DNA of 47,269 bases. It comes from Mnemiopsis leidyi. Taxonomy: Eukaryota; Ctenophora; Tentaculata; Lobata; Bolinopsidae. Of this stretch, positions 23,443 to 34,566 are shown in pieces. Within the stretch, counting starts at the first letter, position 1. Each line of letters begins with the position of its first letter. The DNA lies in the NCBI GenBank assembly GCA_000226015.1, contig JH153573.1:177014-224282 (forward strand), written 5' to 3'. A program made the position numbers and the translations under genes. The notes under the pieces were generated by a model. That model saw only the letters and a list, made by a program, of their open reading frames with translations. It did not search any database and was not told where the DNA came from.

Positions 23443-26400
23443 GGAATGATAGTTTTAGTTGGATGTATCCAAAAAAGCTTTTGGCATGTAATTGTGTTCA
23501 AGGCATTTATTTTAACATTAATATTAAGATCTTCATCCTAAATTCTACTTATTAAGTATTGTGCCAGGACTAAAAATTAAGCAAACTCAAACAGCAATCA
23601 CAACATGTTAGACTATCCATCGTAAAAACTTGCCATGTTGTCGTTGATTTTGGTTGATTGGATGTACGTTTTTTCGGCTCGACACCAAAAGACTTTTTAA
23701 GGGAGCAACCAAATTGTTTCTTTTGCTAATTTTTAAATCAAACAAATTTATCCCCAGAGTAAGACTGGGTCGACCTAGTCTGATCACATAAACCAGCTCG
23801 AAATGAAATCTGACACTTAGTCTGACTCTTGAACCACAAACAGGACTCCCCTGATCCAGTTGAGAAAAGGGCATGCAATACTCACTAGTCTAGTGACTAG
23901 TCACGTTTAATTTCTGTTATCAGCAAAGTTGCTGATGTGATCTTTTTAAGTGTAAATTGGAAATCTGAAAATATTTGTGTACAACCGGTTTTTTGGTTAA
24001 GAAATATCTAAGTCGGTAACTGTATCTTTAATTAGTACAAAAATACTTTATCGTCACATTTTAAGACGGATAACACAATAAATATTTAATGAGTTAATGG
24101 TGATAAATGCACTTAACCTATGAGTATATTTTGATAATTTAATCATTTTGACCTTGCGTGTTAAAAATGGCAATCTTGCTCCAGCCTGTATGTGATGGAA
24201 GTCCTAGGTCACGTATGTGAAAGTGTATGTTGCAATATGCTATTTTTTGAAGGATGATATCATGATTAACCTATAGCCCCATACAAAGGTAGGGACTGCA
24301 ATTATTCAGATTGGTTAAAACACAATACGGGGTAAGTATTCGTCATTGAATGCGATGCTATTTTCAATTTCATTTTATTAGACCCTAACGCCTCGAAAAA
24401 CGGTGATGGTTCGTTACGCTGGGCAGACTTAAGTCAAAGTGCAACATTGGTTCATCAGATTCAGCTCGCGGTAATGCGGATGATTTACTGATAAGAAACG
24501 GGCCGGCTCATCCGCTATACAGGCGATAAGAACGATAACGATGGTGTGTGGGATAATGACATTAGTGTTTTGGGCGGCTGTACTGCGGTTTTTGTCATCT
24601 TTTTGGTAGGCACCTCATCCTGCTTTTACTTTGATATGCGCTAGGGATTGTTTTTTGATTTTTTAAAAGGTAATGTGAACGTCAGCTTCATTAAAAATTG
24701 TGCTTTGAATTATCATATAATTGAAATTACGTGTTGTTTGATAATTCTTACGTAAAGTAACGAAGCTCAAAACTCAAATGGCCGTATAACTATGACTATT
24801 ATTTAGGTCTAGACAGAATAGTTCATATTATTAATACTATAAGTATAGGATTAGAATAGAAGTATTTAACACAGGGCACTTACTATCTTTAACAGTGGTT
24901 TTAGTTAATCAAATAATTATCAATAGTTGTGCGCTTAATTTCAATTGTCAATCTGCAGTCATCCCTTAGTCTCAGCCTCACTATATTTTGGTTTCAATTT
25001 TCATAGCTGTCAAGCGTCAAACGTCTCACAAAAAGTCCCGTCATTGTACGAACTTCAATTAATTATAGTCAGCAGAATTTCTCGACTGCGGTAGATTCCT
25101 GAACTGCCACTCAATAACCACCAGAACCGTTTCACGTGACTGACATAACGGGAAAACCAGCTCACCTCGTCAGAGGGACGGCGGAGCGTAAAGCACCCGG
25201 CAGTTTTAAAGTGACGCCCGACAACGCAGATCAATAGCGGAATCTTCGCAACATCTCCACTACTCGTAGCGATTAACCCGCTAACCAGAGCCTTGGTATT
25301 TGTCTACAGTACAAAACTAATGAGACTTTGGCGTGCTCATCATGTTACTGTGCTCGGCGTGTTTTGCTGTGGGCGTGGCTCGCTCTTCGAGTAACACCAA
25401 ACACCTTACTGAAGAAACCTACTTGGATATTTCAACTTACAGTTAGAACTCATTCATTTCGTATTCACGAGTGAAGTTTCTTGCCATACAAATTGCAAGT
25501 CCCAATATTGAATATTTGAATTTTTATTCCGTCACTTCCATTCTAGCCTAAACATCTCCGTATGATTATACTTAATTATATGATTATACTTAATTAATCA
25601 TACAACAGTAGGGAATGACATTTTATCCAAGCAAGTTACTTACTTACTTAGTCACTAAGTCGAAGAGGCAGATTTTATCTTTCACATACAACTCAATCTA
25701 GTTGAGGAGTAGTTGTTATGAACGTCTAATTTTAATGTATTCCTCTCAATAATTTACGTCAGTTTATATATTTATAGTTTATGAATGTTAGGGAGATAAG
25801 TTGATCTTTGAATTGGCCTGAAGGCCTAAAGCTTTTTTGAAGTTAGTTTTAAATCTTTTAAAAAATCAGGAAAACGTGTTTACATGTGCACGTAAAATAC
25901 GATAAGACAGTTGAGGCCGAGCCAAACAGAATTTCTCACAAGCTGCTCTAAACATCCAAGCGGATAATGGTGAAATAGGACGAGCTGTAACTGTCACGGT
26001 TTTTATCGTAGACAAGCGGGCTAACGAGCTTCAGCTGTTTTTAAGTCAAAAATTCTCAAATCAAGAGTTCCTCAGCGATAATGCAACGAATAATGATAGA
26101 TGGGGTGATAACAGATTAGATTTGGATGGTATAGAAGTCGGTCGCGGAACCGCTATGATGTATCTCAAATTTCACTGACTAAAACGATTAACTGAACTTT
26201 TTGAAGTTTGTTGTTTCAGTTTCCGTCAGTAGCATAATTCCCATAAAAAGTTGGTGAGCTGTCGAACAGCAGCTTCATTATATCCTGATTTGTGATTGGG
26301 AACTGGAAGTACGGCGGTTAGCCAGTCCTTGTTAGTTCGAGAGAGAGCGCCAGTAGAGCAGCTCTGTTAAAGCTACACGTAGTGCTGGCATACCAGCATT

Positions 26401-26799
26401 TGGGGCATGCTTCCTTCTACAGAGACCACAGTAAACACCCAGTTCTGACTGGGTAGCGGGTACATGTATGTGTTACCGGCTTGAACGGTACTTCTTTCTT
26501 CAGCGATATTATTGTCCTTCTAACTTTACGTTCTTTAAATTTAGTAACTTTAAAACGTTCTTGGTTTGCTTCTGACTTTTATAGTGTCCAGTTTGTGGAC
26601 TTTTTGCTTTTGCAAGCTAAATGTCGTTCTGGTCACAACCATCTATGTATATGGTAATTAAGGGTCCACTCATATAATACCACAATAATCAGCATACCAA
26701 TAGTACCAGACCAGCTATTGTGGGTGTTATGCTTGTAAGACACAGATTAGATAGGAGTATCCTCTAAATGAACTCATAAAAACCATCAGCAGGGCTGCC
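23443..26799. other. Gene-free stretch upstream of the SLC18B1-like gene
   Basis: No exon chain is visible. Minor features are the 18-bp direct repeat ATGATTATACTTAATTA at about 25561-25598, a CACGTG at 25133-25138, and a small palindrome TGCTGG..CCAGCA at about 26382-26397. The last few hundred bases presumably hold the transporter promoter and 5' UTR; I see no clear core element. Confidence 0.45.
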
Positions 26800-29700
26800 A
26801 TGTTCGAAAATGAAGAGAAAAGACCGATTCTGACACAAAAGGAGGAGTTTGGCCGGGTAAAAGTTTTACTACTCTGCTGTTTGTGCTGCACTGCCTTCGT
26901 TGTGAACACTGTCTCCTCCCTTGCCTCCCCCTTCTACCCGAGCGATGCCAGCTCCTATGGAGTATCAGAGGTCTTGATAGGCGTCATTCTCGGGACCTAC
27001 CATCTTACAGTATTTTTTGTAGCCCCCATAACCCCCATATTGATCAACAAGATTTCGGTTGAGTGTACACTTAAACTCGGAATCGCAGTGGCTGGGGTTT
27101 CTGCTGTGTTTTTCGGTGAGTTTTCATCTGGTAACAGGTAGACGATTGATATTCTAAAAAAATGTTAAGATTGCTTGCATAGAACTTGATAAAAGATAGA
27201 CAGACCGAAACAAGAAAAGTTCAAGCCGAAGTTCAAGCCAAAACTTTAGCTACTTTGAAATAAGTTACGATGTCATTAGTTACTCTGTAGTTAGTTACTT
27301 TGTAACTGTAATAAGCATAGAAGTATTTTCTCTTGACGTTGAAAAATTGTAATTTCGCAGGTTTTATAAACCAGTTTCATAGTACGACAGTGTTTATCGT
27401 AGTGTCAGTCGTACTCAGAATATTTCAGGTGAATTATGTTTATTATTTTGAGCAATTCGTTATTCTATATTCTGAAAATTAAACATTAAACTGATATTTG
27501 AATCTTGAAGGAATGTGCCAGCTTCCTTGCCTGGTATTTGACAGTGAAACTCCACACTTCAGGGGTGCGGATGTGCATTTGTTGACACGAGCTTGTACAC
27601 TATTATCAGCGACAAGTTCCCCAACAACCTCGGTAAAGTTAGCGGTGTTCTCACCACCTCAGTCGGCCTGGGATTCATGGTTCGTCTGAATACATTGTTT
27701 GTGTAGCCAATAGCTTCTGTTATTTTTAAACGTCATGGCACTATCTGTTCTATGAATCCTCTAGGCGATATATTCTGTAATTTATAAATCTCATTCAGGT
27801 AGGTCCTCCCGTGGGAGGGTTCCTCTACTCAGCTGGAGGATTCTTCCTCCCTTTCGTGGTGATGGGAGCTCTGACTCTCCTGATGGGGGTCTTCATCTAC
27901 ATCGCCCTCCCTAGTCACAACCAATCTAAACGTACTAGGCTCTTCAGCTTGTACGCCTATGTAGAACATGTAAGTGCTATTATCATGGAGCTTAGTCTAG
28001 CTTAGTTTGAGCTAAAATGAGTGACAGATTTGACATTTGAGAAAGCTCGCTACATCATGTCGGCTGGCTGGTGCAGTAGTTTCAAATGTACCTCCCATGC
28101 AGCCTCCAATGCGACTGCGAGGTGCGAGGTGGCTTAGAGTTTAAGAAAAGGAAACGATAATGTCAGGCAATCCCATCTAAGGGAGTGACCTTAATTTGAA
28201 TTGCTTTGCTATATATAACAACATAATACCGTTTTAAAAGTTATAAAACGAAACTTCGCACTTCCTCAATACACGTTTCCGCAAATAAACGTGCGAGTTA
28301 ACCTTCGTCTCATGTGGCTGTTAGATTGTCTAAAGCTGCGTGGGCTGGAGGCAGGACGCGCATCGCCAACTTAAGAGAGGAAGTGGTTTTGGTCACAAGA
28401 GAAACATCGGCTGCCGGACAACTTCACCACATGATTGACAGGGTGGTTTGATCAGTTGATTGGGTACCCAATCAATAGATCTTGTTAACCTTCAAACGAC
28501 AACTTCACCACAACGACGACTTCACCACAAGTCATGTGATCCCTGAGTTTTCGAAAATTGGTCATAAGTCAGAGCCAAAGTTAAATGTTTGTTAAGTTTA
28601 TTTACTATTTATCGGTTAAGAGCATCCAGAGAGGGATGCTCTCTGGGTAGCTGATAGTTGGGTAGGTGTGAGTGTGGTTTGAGGTTGGTGAGTAAAGTAA
28701 GGTCTTCTTTTAGGAGGGTTACTGCAGCGGAGGACTTCTGACTTCTGTACTTCTGCTCATCTGGAATCAAGGAGGAGTTTCGTTCCACGCTGACCGTCAA
28801 CTAATTTGTGGGAGGACACCATGATGCGATACCTCACTGACCATTCCTTCACCTTATATACATTGTTCCATGTCTAACAAGCGTGTTTCTGGTAGAATGC
28901 TGTGCCCCAGACTATCTGAGCTCCAGCGTGCAGCCGGGTTACTCGAGCCCTGTTACAAGCTTACAAGTAGGTCCGATACGGGATCTGACCCTGCATAGGA
29001 GGACGTGACAACGCTTTTGGATGCAATCGTTGACGTGATCCCGATTCAGAATGCGGGCCGCGGATGTGACCCTAANNNNNNNNNNNNNNTACTGTATCGG
29101 GACAAAAAACACGGGCATAATCTCCGATCTATAATTCAGAAATCAGTGGTGAAGTTGGCCACCTGATCTTGTGGTGAAGTTGTCGTTTCAGAAGGTCACC
29201 AGATCCGGCGACCTGTCAAATTGATTGGGTACCCTGTTAAGGGTGTGGGAACTGCCAATCATGTGGTGAAGTTGTCGGTCACCCGAAACATCAATATTCA
29301 TGCTTTTGCTCATGGTACCGTTTTAAAGATAACTCAATAACTAGAACAAATTCCAAGCCGGTTTATTGACTCGGCTAGTCGCATCACTGAAAATCACGTC
29401 TCGCAGGATGGTTTAGAGCAGTCGATAGTGGCAGGATATACGGACAGTATCGAAGGAAATCACTGGGCTACGCTCGCTAAAGACATCCCCTTCATCCCCA
29501 CCATGCAGGTAAACAGCTAGAAGTCGAGCCGGTACAAAGTTGTATGCTCGATTAAATCATGTTACGAATACGTTGAGATAAAGATGTTAAATATCAGCAG
29601 GGGCGGAACTGGAGTCTATGCGATAAACATAAAGCGTTCTTGATTAAGACTACCATATTGATCAAAGACTCTAACCACACCTAATGCAGCTTTCAGATAG

Positions 29701-31015
29701 CGTGTCGTTAAGAAGAATCCTGTCGGACGGAAAGCTAATAATAATCTTACTTACTACGATTGTCGGATCCTCCATCCTCGGATTTCAAGAGCCAAACTTG
29801 GGCCTTTTCCTGGAAAACTGCCAATATGGGCCTGCGTCTATTGGGGGACTGTTTCTCCTAAGGGATCTACTGTTCGCAATCGGCTCCATCATTGTCGGCT
29901 ACATGGTAAGAATTCATTATCTGTATCAGTGTAAGCCTCACTTTGTGTCATGAGAAGTTTATACATAGTAGTTGAGGCATAGTCCGAAAGTTCGCCAGGA
30001 ACTAGAAAAAATATATACATTATATGTACTTCAAATGTGACTGCAGTGTTTTAGTTATAATATATAAAACCGTTTTAGTTCTTTGCCATTCAGCGTAATA
30101 GGAACTTAGACGACAACCGTGTTGAGTTTCACGAGCTCTAAATCAGCTACCGTTTGTAACAGGATAACATACAAGTTCTGAACAAAACAAAAAAGTACAA
30201 TATCTTGTTATCTTATCGTATTATGAGAAGCTCCACAACAAACAGGTAGATGCGATAGGACCCTACTCAATCCTGGCAAGCGGACTTTTCCTAGGTGGAC
30301 TAGGATACCTGGCTTTGGGTCCGATACCTCCTTTCCAGCCCAACCTACTTACCGTTATTCTCGGGCTGGTTATCACAGGCTTCGCTGGCAGCATACCATG
30401 GGTATGATTACATATCTATTTTAAGCTTTCAAGGATAACATAACGTTATCAGAAAAGTTGACATACATTTTCATGAAATATTCTGTTTTAAGACTTAGAG
30501 TCCAATCAAGATAAAGAACAGAAAGTTTTGACGTCCACTTATCAGGTATCCGGTCTCCCCTGCCTGTTGAAAGCGACCAGACATCTTGGAAACAAGAGTT
30601 CTCTAAACTCTCAACTCTCAGGACTCCAAAATTCCTGCCTTTACTTTGGAATATTCTTAGGTCGGTTTTGCCTATATTCGTTTCACTTGTTTTTAGGCTT
30701 AGTTCATTTAGATATGTTTACTCATACGAAATGTGTTATCTAAGTTATGTGCTATTGGTAATAGCACGCTGAATATATAACTCCCGAATTCAAAGAAACA
30801 AACAAAGACCCTTTGCCTAACCAAGCCAGAACCGAAGCCTAACCAATCAGAACCACGTTAAAACATCGACAATAAACATTATCTTTCCTCCAGGATCAAT
30901 TCTGGGAGGTTTATTTCTGGAAATTCTATCCTACAGGATGACATATCTATCTTACGCAGCCTTCCCAGCAGTCACAGCCCTTCTCTTTACATGTGCCATG
31001 GTCTTCAAACGGTAA
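26800..31015 (+). CDS. SLC18B1: MFS transporter, SLC18B1-like (vesicular polyamine transporter family)
   Basis: The nine exons are 26800-27115, 27361-27428, 27563-27679, 27799-27969, 29407-29508, 29690-29905, 30246-30401, 30546-30660 and 30894-31015. They join in consistent phase and encode 460 residues, close to the 456 of human SLC18B1. SLC18B1 is a 12-helix major facilitator that loads polyamines into vesicles. Landmarks in order: first helix VLLLCCLCCTAFVVN (about 23-37), conserved DKFPNNLGKVSG in exon 3, the signature GPPVGGFLY at the start of exon 4, EPNLGLFLE after helix 7 in exon 6, and the terminal GSILGGLFLE repeat in exon 9. Exon 5 (34 residues, DGLEQSIV..) enlarges the central cytosolic loop. 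The protein stops at MVFKR just after the last helix. A donor at 31012-31013 could instead extend the tail. Exon 3 has an unusual GTTCGT donor. Intron 4 contains a transposon. Confidence 0.9.
28409..29284. mobile_element. Non-autonomous TIR DNA transposon inside intron 4
   Basis: Inverted termini of about 130 bp, diverged, begin GGCTGCCGGACAAC on the left and GGGTGACCGACAAC on the right. Both continue CTTCACCACATGATTG. The element is flanked by an identical 8-bp direct repeat GAAACATC (28401-28408 and 29285-29292), the likely target-site duplication. The motif ACAACTTCACCACA or a shortened form recurs three times in each end, like subterminal transposase sites. It has no transposase ORF and contains the 14-N gap. 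Eight-base duplications fit hAT, P or Merlin; GG ends with long inverted repeats also recall Mutator. The superfamily is unresolved. Confidence 0.8.
29076..29089. other. Assembly gap (14 N)
   Basis: Fourteen undetermined bases lie inside the intronic transposon. A true gap size of 14 is not guaranteed. Confidence 0.99.
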
Positions 31016-34000
31016 AGTTTATTTCTTAAAGGCTCCCACGCCATAACCATTCTCTTATTCTAATTAACAGCTCAAACTTTCCTCCCAAGACTGAATTCAA
31101 AGTTTATGTTCGAAATTATAAGCAGGCTTAGTTGAAAAGTTATTGTGTCAGACAAATTACCGCTATAATTTGAATCGCGGAGACGACCCTTGGTAACGTA
31201 AGAGTTAAGTTAAATAGCTGGTTTGCGATAGGAGCCACGTTCGGTAAAATCTAGAATTTAAGAGGCCACAATTGGGAAATAGACTCACTGACTTAAATGT
31301 AAGTGATTTCTTTAAAATGTGTCATTCTAGAGCTAGAAAACAAAACTGTCAAACCACTTTCTACCAGCTGCCTAACATTCCTCGACACAATAGGACGATT
31401 AAATTGAAAGTGTTGTTCATTTGAACAACGGTTCATTCTGACAAATTTTCAGACAATTTGACGGGAAATGCTTGTTTTCAGTGGTTCCAAGGATTTTTAG
31501 GTCGATTTGGTGATTGGATAGGAGCGTCAAGTGCTCGCATTACCTAGTTTCGAAGTAATGTCGCCAGTTTTGTTCGCCAGTTTAAGTTTTGTAACGGAGA
31601 ACTACCCCCTCAGATCACGAGGAACTACAAACTTTGAGGAATCCTGGAAAGCATAGCAAGACAACACGACACTCCGAACCGAGTCATTAAAGTTAAGTAG
31701 TCCAAACACTTCATAGTCAGTTGAAACAGAAAACGCAAAGATGAAAGAAGAAATAAAGAAAAACAAGGAATTGTCTATTTCAATGAGCAGGACTTGTTAT
31801 GTATCTTATTGAAGTTATGTATCTTATTGAGGATTTAACGAACATTTACATTTATTGTTGGATTTTTGTTTGTCTTATCATACGTAGTCGGGATGAAGTA
31901 TTTTTTTAAGTCATGTTTTATTTCTTAACTAAAATTTGTTGAAATACATCAGACTTCATCATCAAGACTTCGAATTCCATTTTCGAGCTGAATTTTCAGG
32001 ATTGTTGAAAGTTTTATGGAAATAAAGCAGCGCTATCATGAAATAACTAACAGGCTCTATATGACATATTATGTTCACTGCTGGTTTTAATTTTACTGCT
32101 TTTTTGGTATGTGTCTTTTTCGGAGCCTTAGTCTCATTGATTTTAAAGCATTTGTTTTAATAATTTTGTTTTTACACCAATTAAAAGATACCTGTTATGT
32201 ATGTTATCAGTTCAGCATCAAATTAAGTATAAATTACAAATAGAATTAGCAGAGACAGTGTTAGGTGAGCAATGTACAAACCCTTAGCTTGAAAAACAAT
32301 AAGTTAATATTTCTATAGCAGTATATTTCTACTATAGCCTATTAGAATATTCTCATTCCATAAAAGCTAGTTGTGAAAATAATGCAGTTCAATATTGGTT
32401 CGGGTGCGATTACTTCTGATCATTCAAGTGACCAGGAAGTACAAAAACAACCTCTGCAGACTGAGAAAACAACAACCAGCTCTGCCATCGCAAACGTTAT
32501 TGCATAAGTACATTAGGGCCATAAAACTAGGGGCCAAGAGCAGATTGCAGACTCTAGCTATTTCAACAAGTGGCGTTTGATAATGTTGACATTATCGATG
32601 CAATACAACATGGCCACCACCCCTGCAGAAAAGGTCGATTTGAGGTCCCCTCGGAACATAAAGAATTGAAAGCAAACTAAAGAATTTTTCTTGGAAATTG
32701 GCGTGCAAAAATTTTCAAAGAAAAATCAAAGCGTCATACAACTTTGAAACCTAACTATAATGAAATTTTTCTCAAATTTTAGTTTGGTAATTGGTTCTTT
32801 GTGGGGAAAAAAGATTCCCGTTTAATGTAATAATGTTCAGTATCGTTTAGCACCTATTTTTTCGTGCAACAAATCAAACAAAAAGTTTACTTTCCATTTC
32901 TGGAATGTTCTGAGTTTGCTCCATATTTGATAAGCATAATTGAATTCTGTTGACAACATGATAAATTTTTCACTAAAAAACTTTAGTTTGCCAGCCAGAT
33001 TCGTTGTTTAGGACAAATTCACAAGGATTTCTTTGAATACAATTAAAATGATAAACTTAGCTGTTCGAAAATTGCAGCCTGCAGTTTCCAAAAAATAACC
33101 AAGAATAGCCTTTCCTTTCTTCCCAGAATCGTTGTCAGCGATAAATTAATGATGATTTTTCTAAAATTTTCGGGGGCTTCCCCCCCTAGAATTTTAGATT
33201 GAAATGATACGCTTTAGCCATTCCAAAATTGTAGCCCGTTGCCTAGGTAGTTTCCAAAAAATCCGGGCTTCAGCCGAGAACATAAAAACAAAGATCTGCT
33301 GTTCATTTATTGCCAGATTCGTTTCTTGAGACAAATTTAAATCATGATTTTCTAAAATTTTCTGGGGCTCCGCCCCTAGAATAGAATTGAAATGATAGAC
33401 TTAAATTTATCCGTTACATATAATTGCAGCCTGCAGTTGCTCTGTTTCTATTTCCAAAATATCCGTTCTCTCCTGAGAACAAAATAACGAAGTAAATCCT
33501 TTCCTTTATTGCCAGATTCGTTATCTGAGACTAATTAATCGTGATTTTCCTAAAATTTTCGGGGGCTTCGCCCCCAGAACGAAACAGCAAAGCTCAATTT
33601 TTCCTTAATTGCAACAAATTAAACAAAATTTTCTGGAGCTCCGCCCCCAAAATGTAAAACAATGACTGAGGGACTAATAGTAAAGTTTTGCCTCTAAAGC
33701 AAACTAAAGAAAATTTCTCGGTAACTAAAAAGTTTATCTCAAATGATAATCTGCACCCATGATGGCCACAATTTGTTGTGCAGCTATTACAGTCATTAGT
33801 ATTAGTATTAGTCATTGTACTCCTTTAAAGTAGTCATTCTCCATTTTATTAACCTAGTATATTATGTGGACTATTAATTATAGATGTGTCTTAGCAGCTA
33901 ACACTAACAATCATAGATTTAAACATAGCATAAATGCGAATTTTGAAAATAGAAATAAATAGTTAAAATTTTTGATAAAAGCTTTAAAAAGGTAAAAAGT

Positions 34001-34566
34001 AACCCGTTGCGAATTTGGCTAACTTCATGTATGACGTCGAAAGCCTTCAAAAATGATATAATTTGAAAAATTTGGACAGAGACATAGTATATCTGCCACT
34101 TTAACCACGTTCATTTCAATTGGGATAATTCTGTGCATGATAAATGCCCATCATAGGCTATCATATGTGCTTCCCAACTCAATCAGTTCATGCACTAAAT
34201 CCGATAACGTCCAACAAAGTGATGGAAATAACTAGTGACGACAGTCCAAGACAAGGTACGACAGTTCAGACTGACTACAACTACCTACCAAGCGGTATAT
34301 AGTCGGATATCTTGTCAGTTATACGCTGTCATCTACTTCTGATTTGAATCACGTTAGAGTCTACTCTTGGGCGTCACACTATTCGCCCTTGCGTGTGATC
34401 TGGAAAACAGCTCGATTTTATCAACATGAAACTGATAACCGATAAGGAGGAAAACTACTAAGCGATATGAATTCTTTAAATCACAACAAAAATCAAATTT
34501 CATAATAAGGCAAGACACTTGTCAATCCGTTTAAATTCTAAAATAAAAGGTACAGAAAAATCTTAC
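31016..34566. other. Intergenic region between converging SLC18B1-like and DCAF1 genes
   Basis: The two genes point at each other, so this holds both 3' UTRs and spacer. AATAAA motifs occur near 31753 and 32020. No coding exon is supported. The middle (32980-33660) is an imperfect tandem repeat listed separately. A last small DCAF1 exon could lie near 34000-34500 but I could not identify one. Confidence 0.45.
32980..33660. repeat. Tandem repeat with a conserved GGGGC-hairpin core
   Basis: Four or five degenerate units of about 125-200 bp share the order TTGCCAGATTCGTT, then TGATTTTTCTAAAATTTTC, then a short GC hairpin, then ATTGAAATGATA and ATTGCAGCCTGCAGTT. The hairpin varies from unit to unit: GGGGGCTTCCCCCCC at 33173, GGGGCTCCGCCCC at 33364, GGGGGCTTCGCCCCC at 33562 and GGAGCTCCGCCCCC at 33635. 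The first unit (from 32989) lacks it. Confidence 0.7.

Noticed and set aside
28609..28800. 63-codon minus ORF inside the intronic transposon
   Set aside because: Too short and without any transposase motif.
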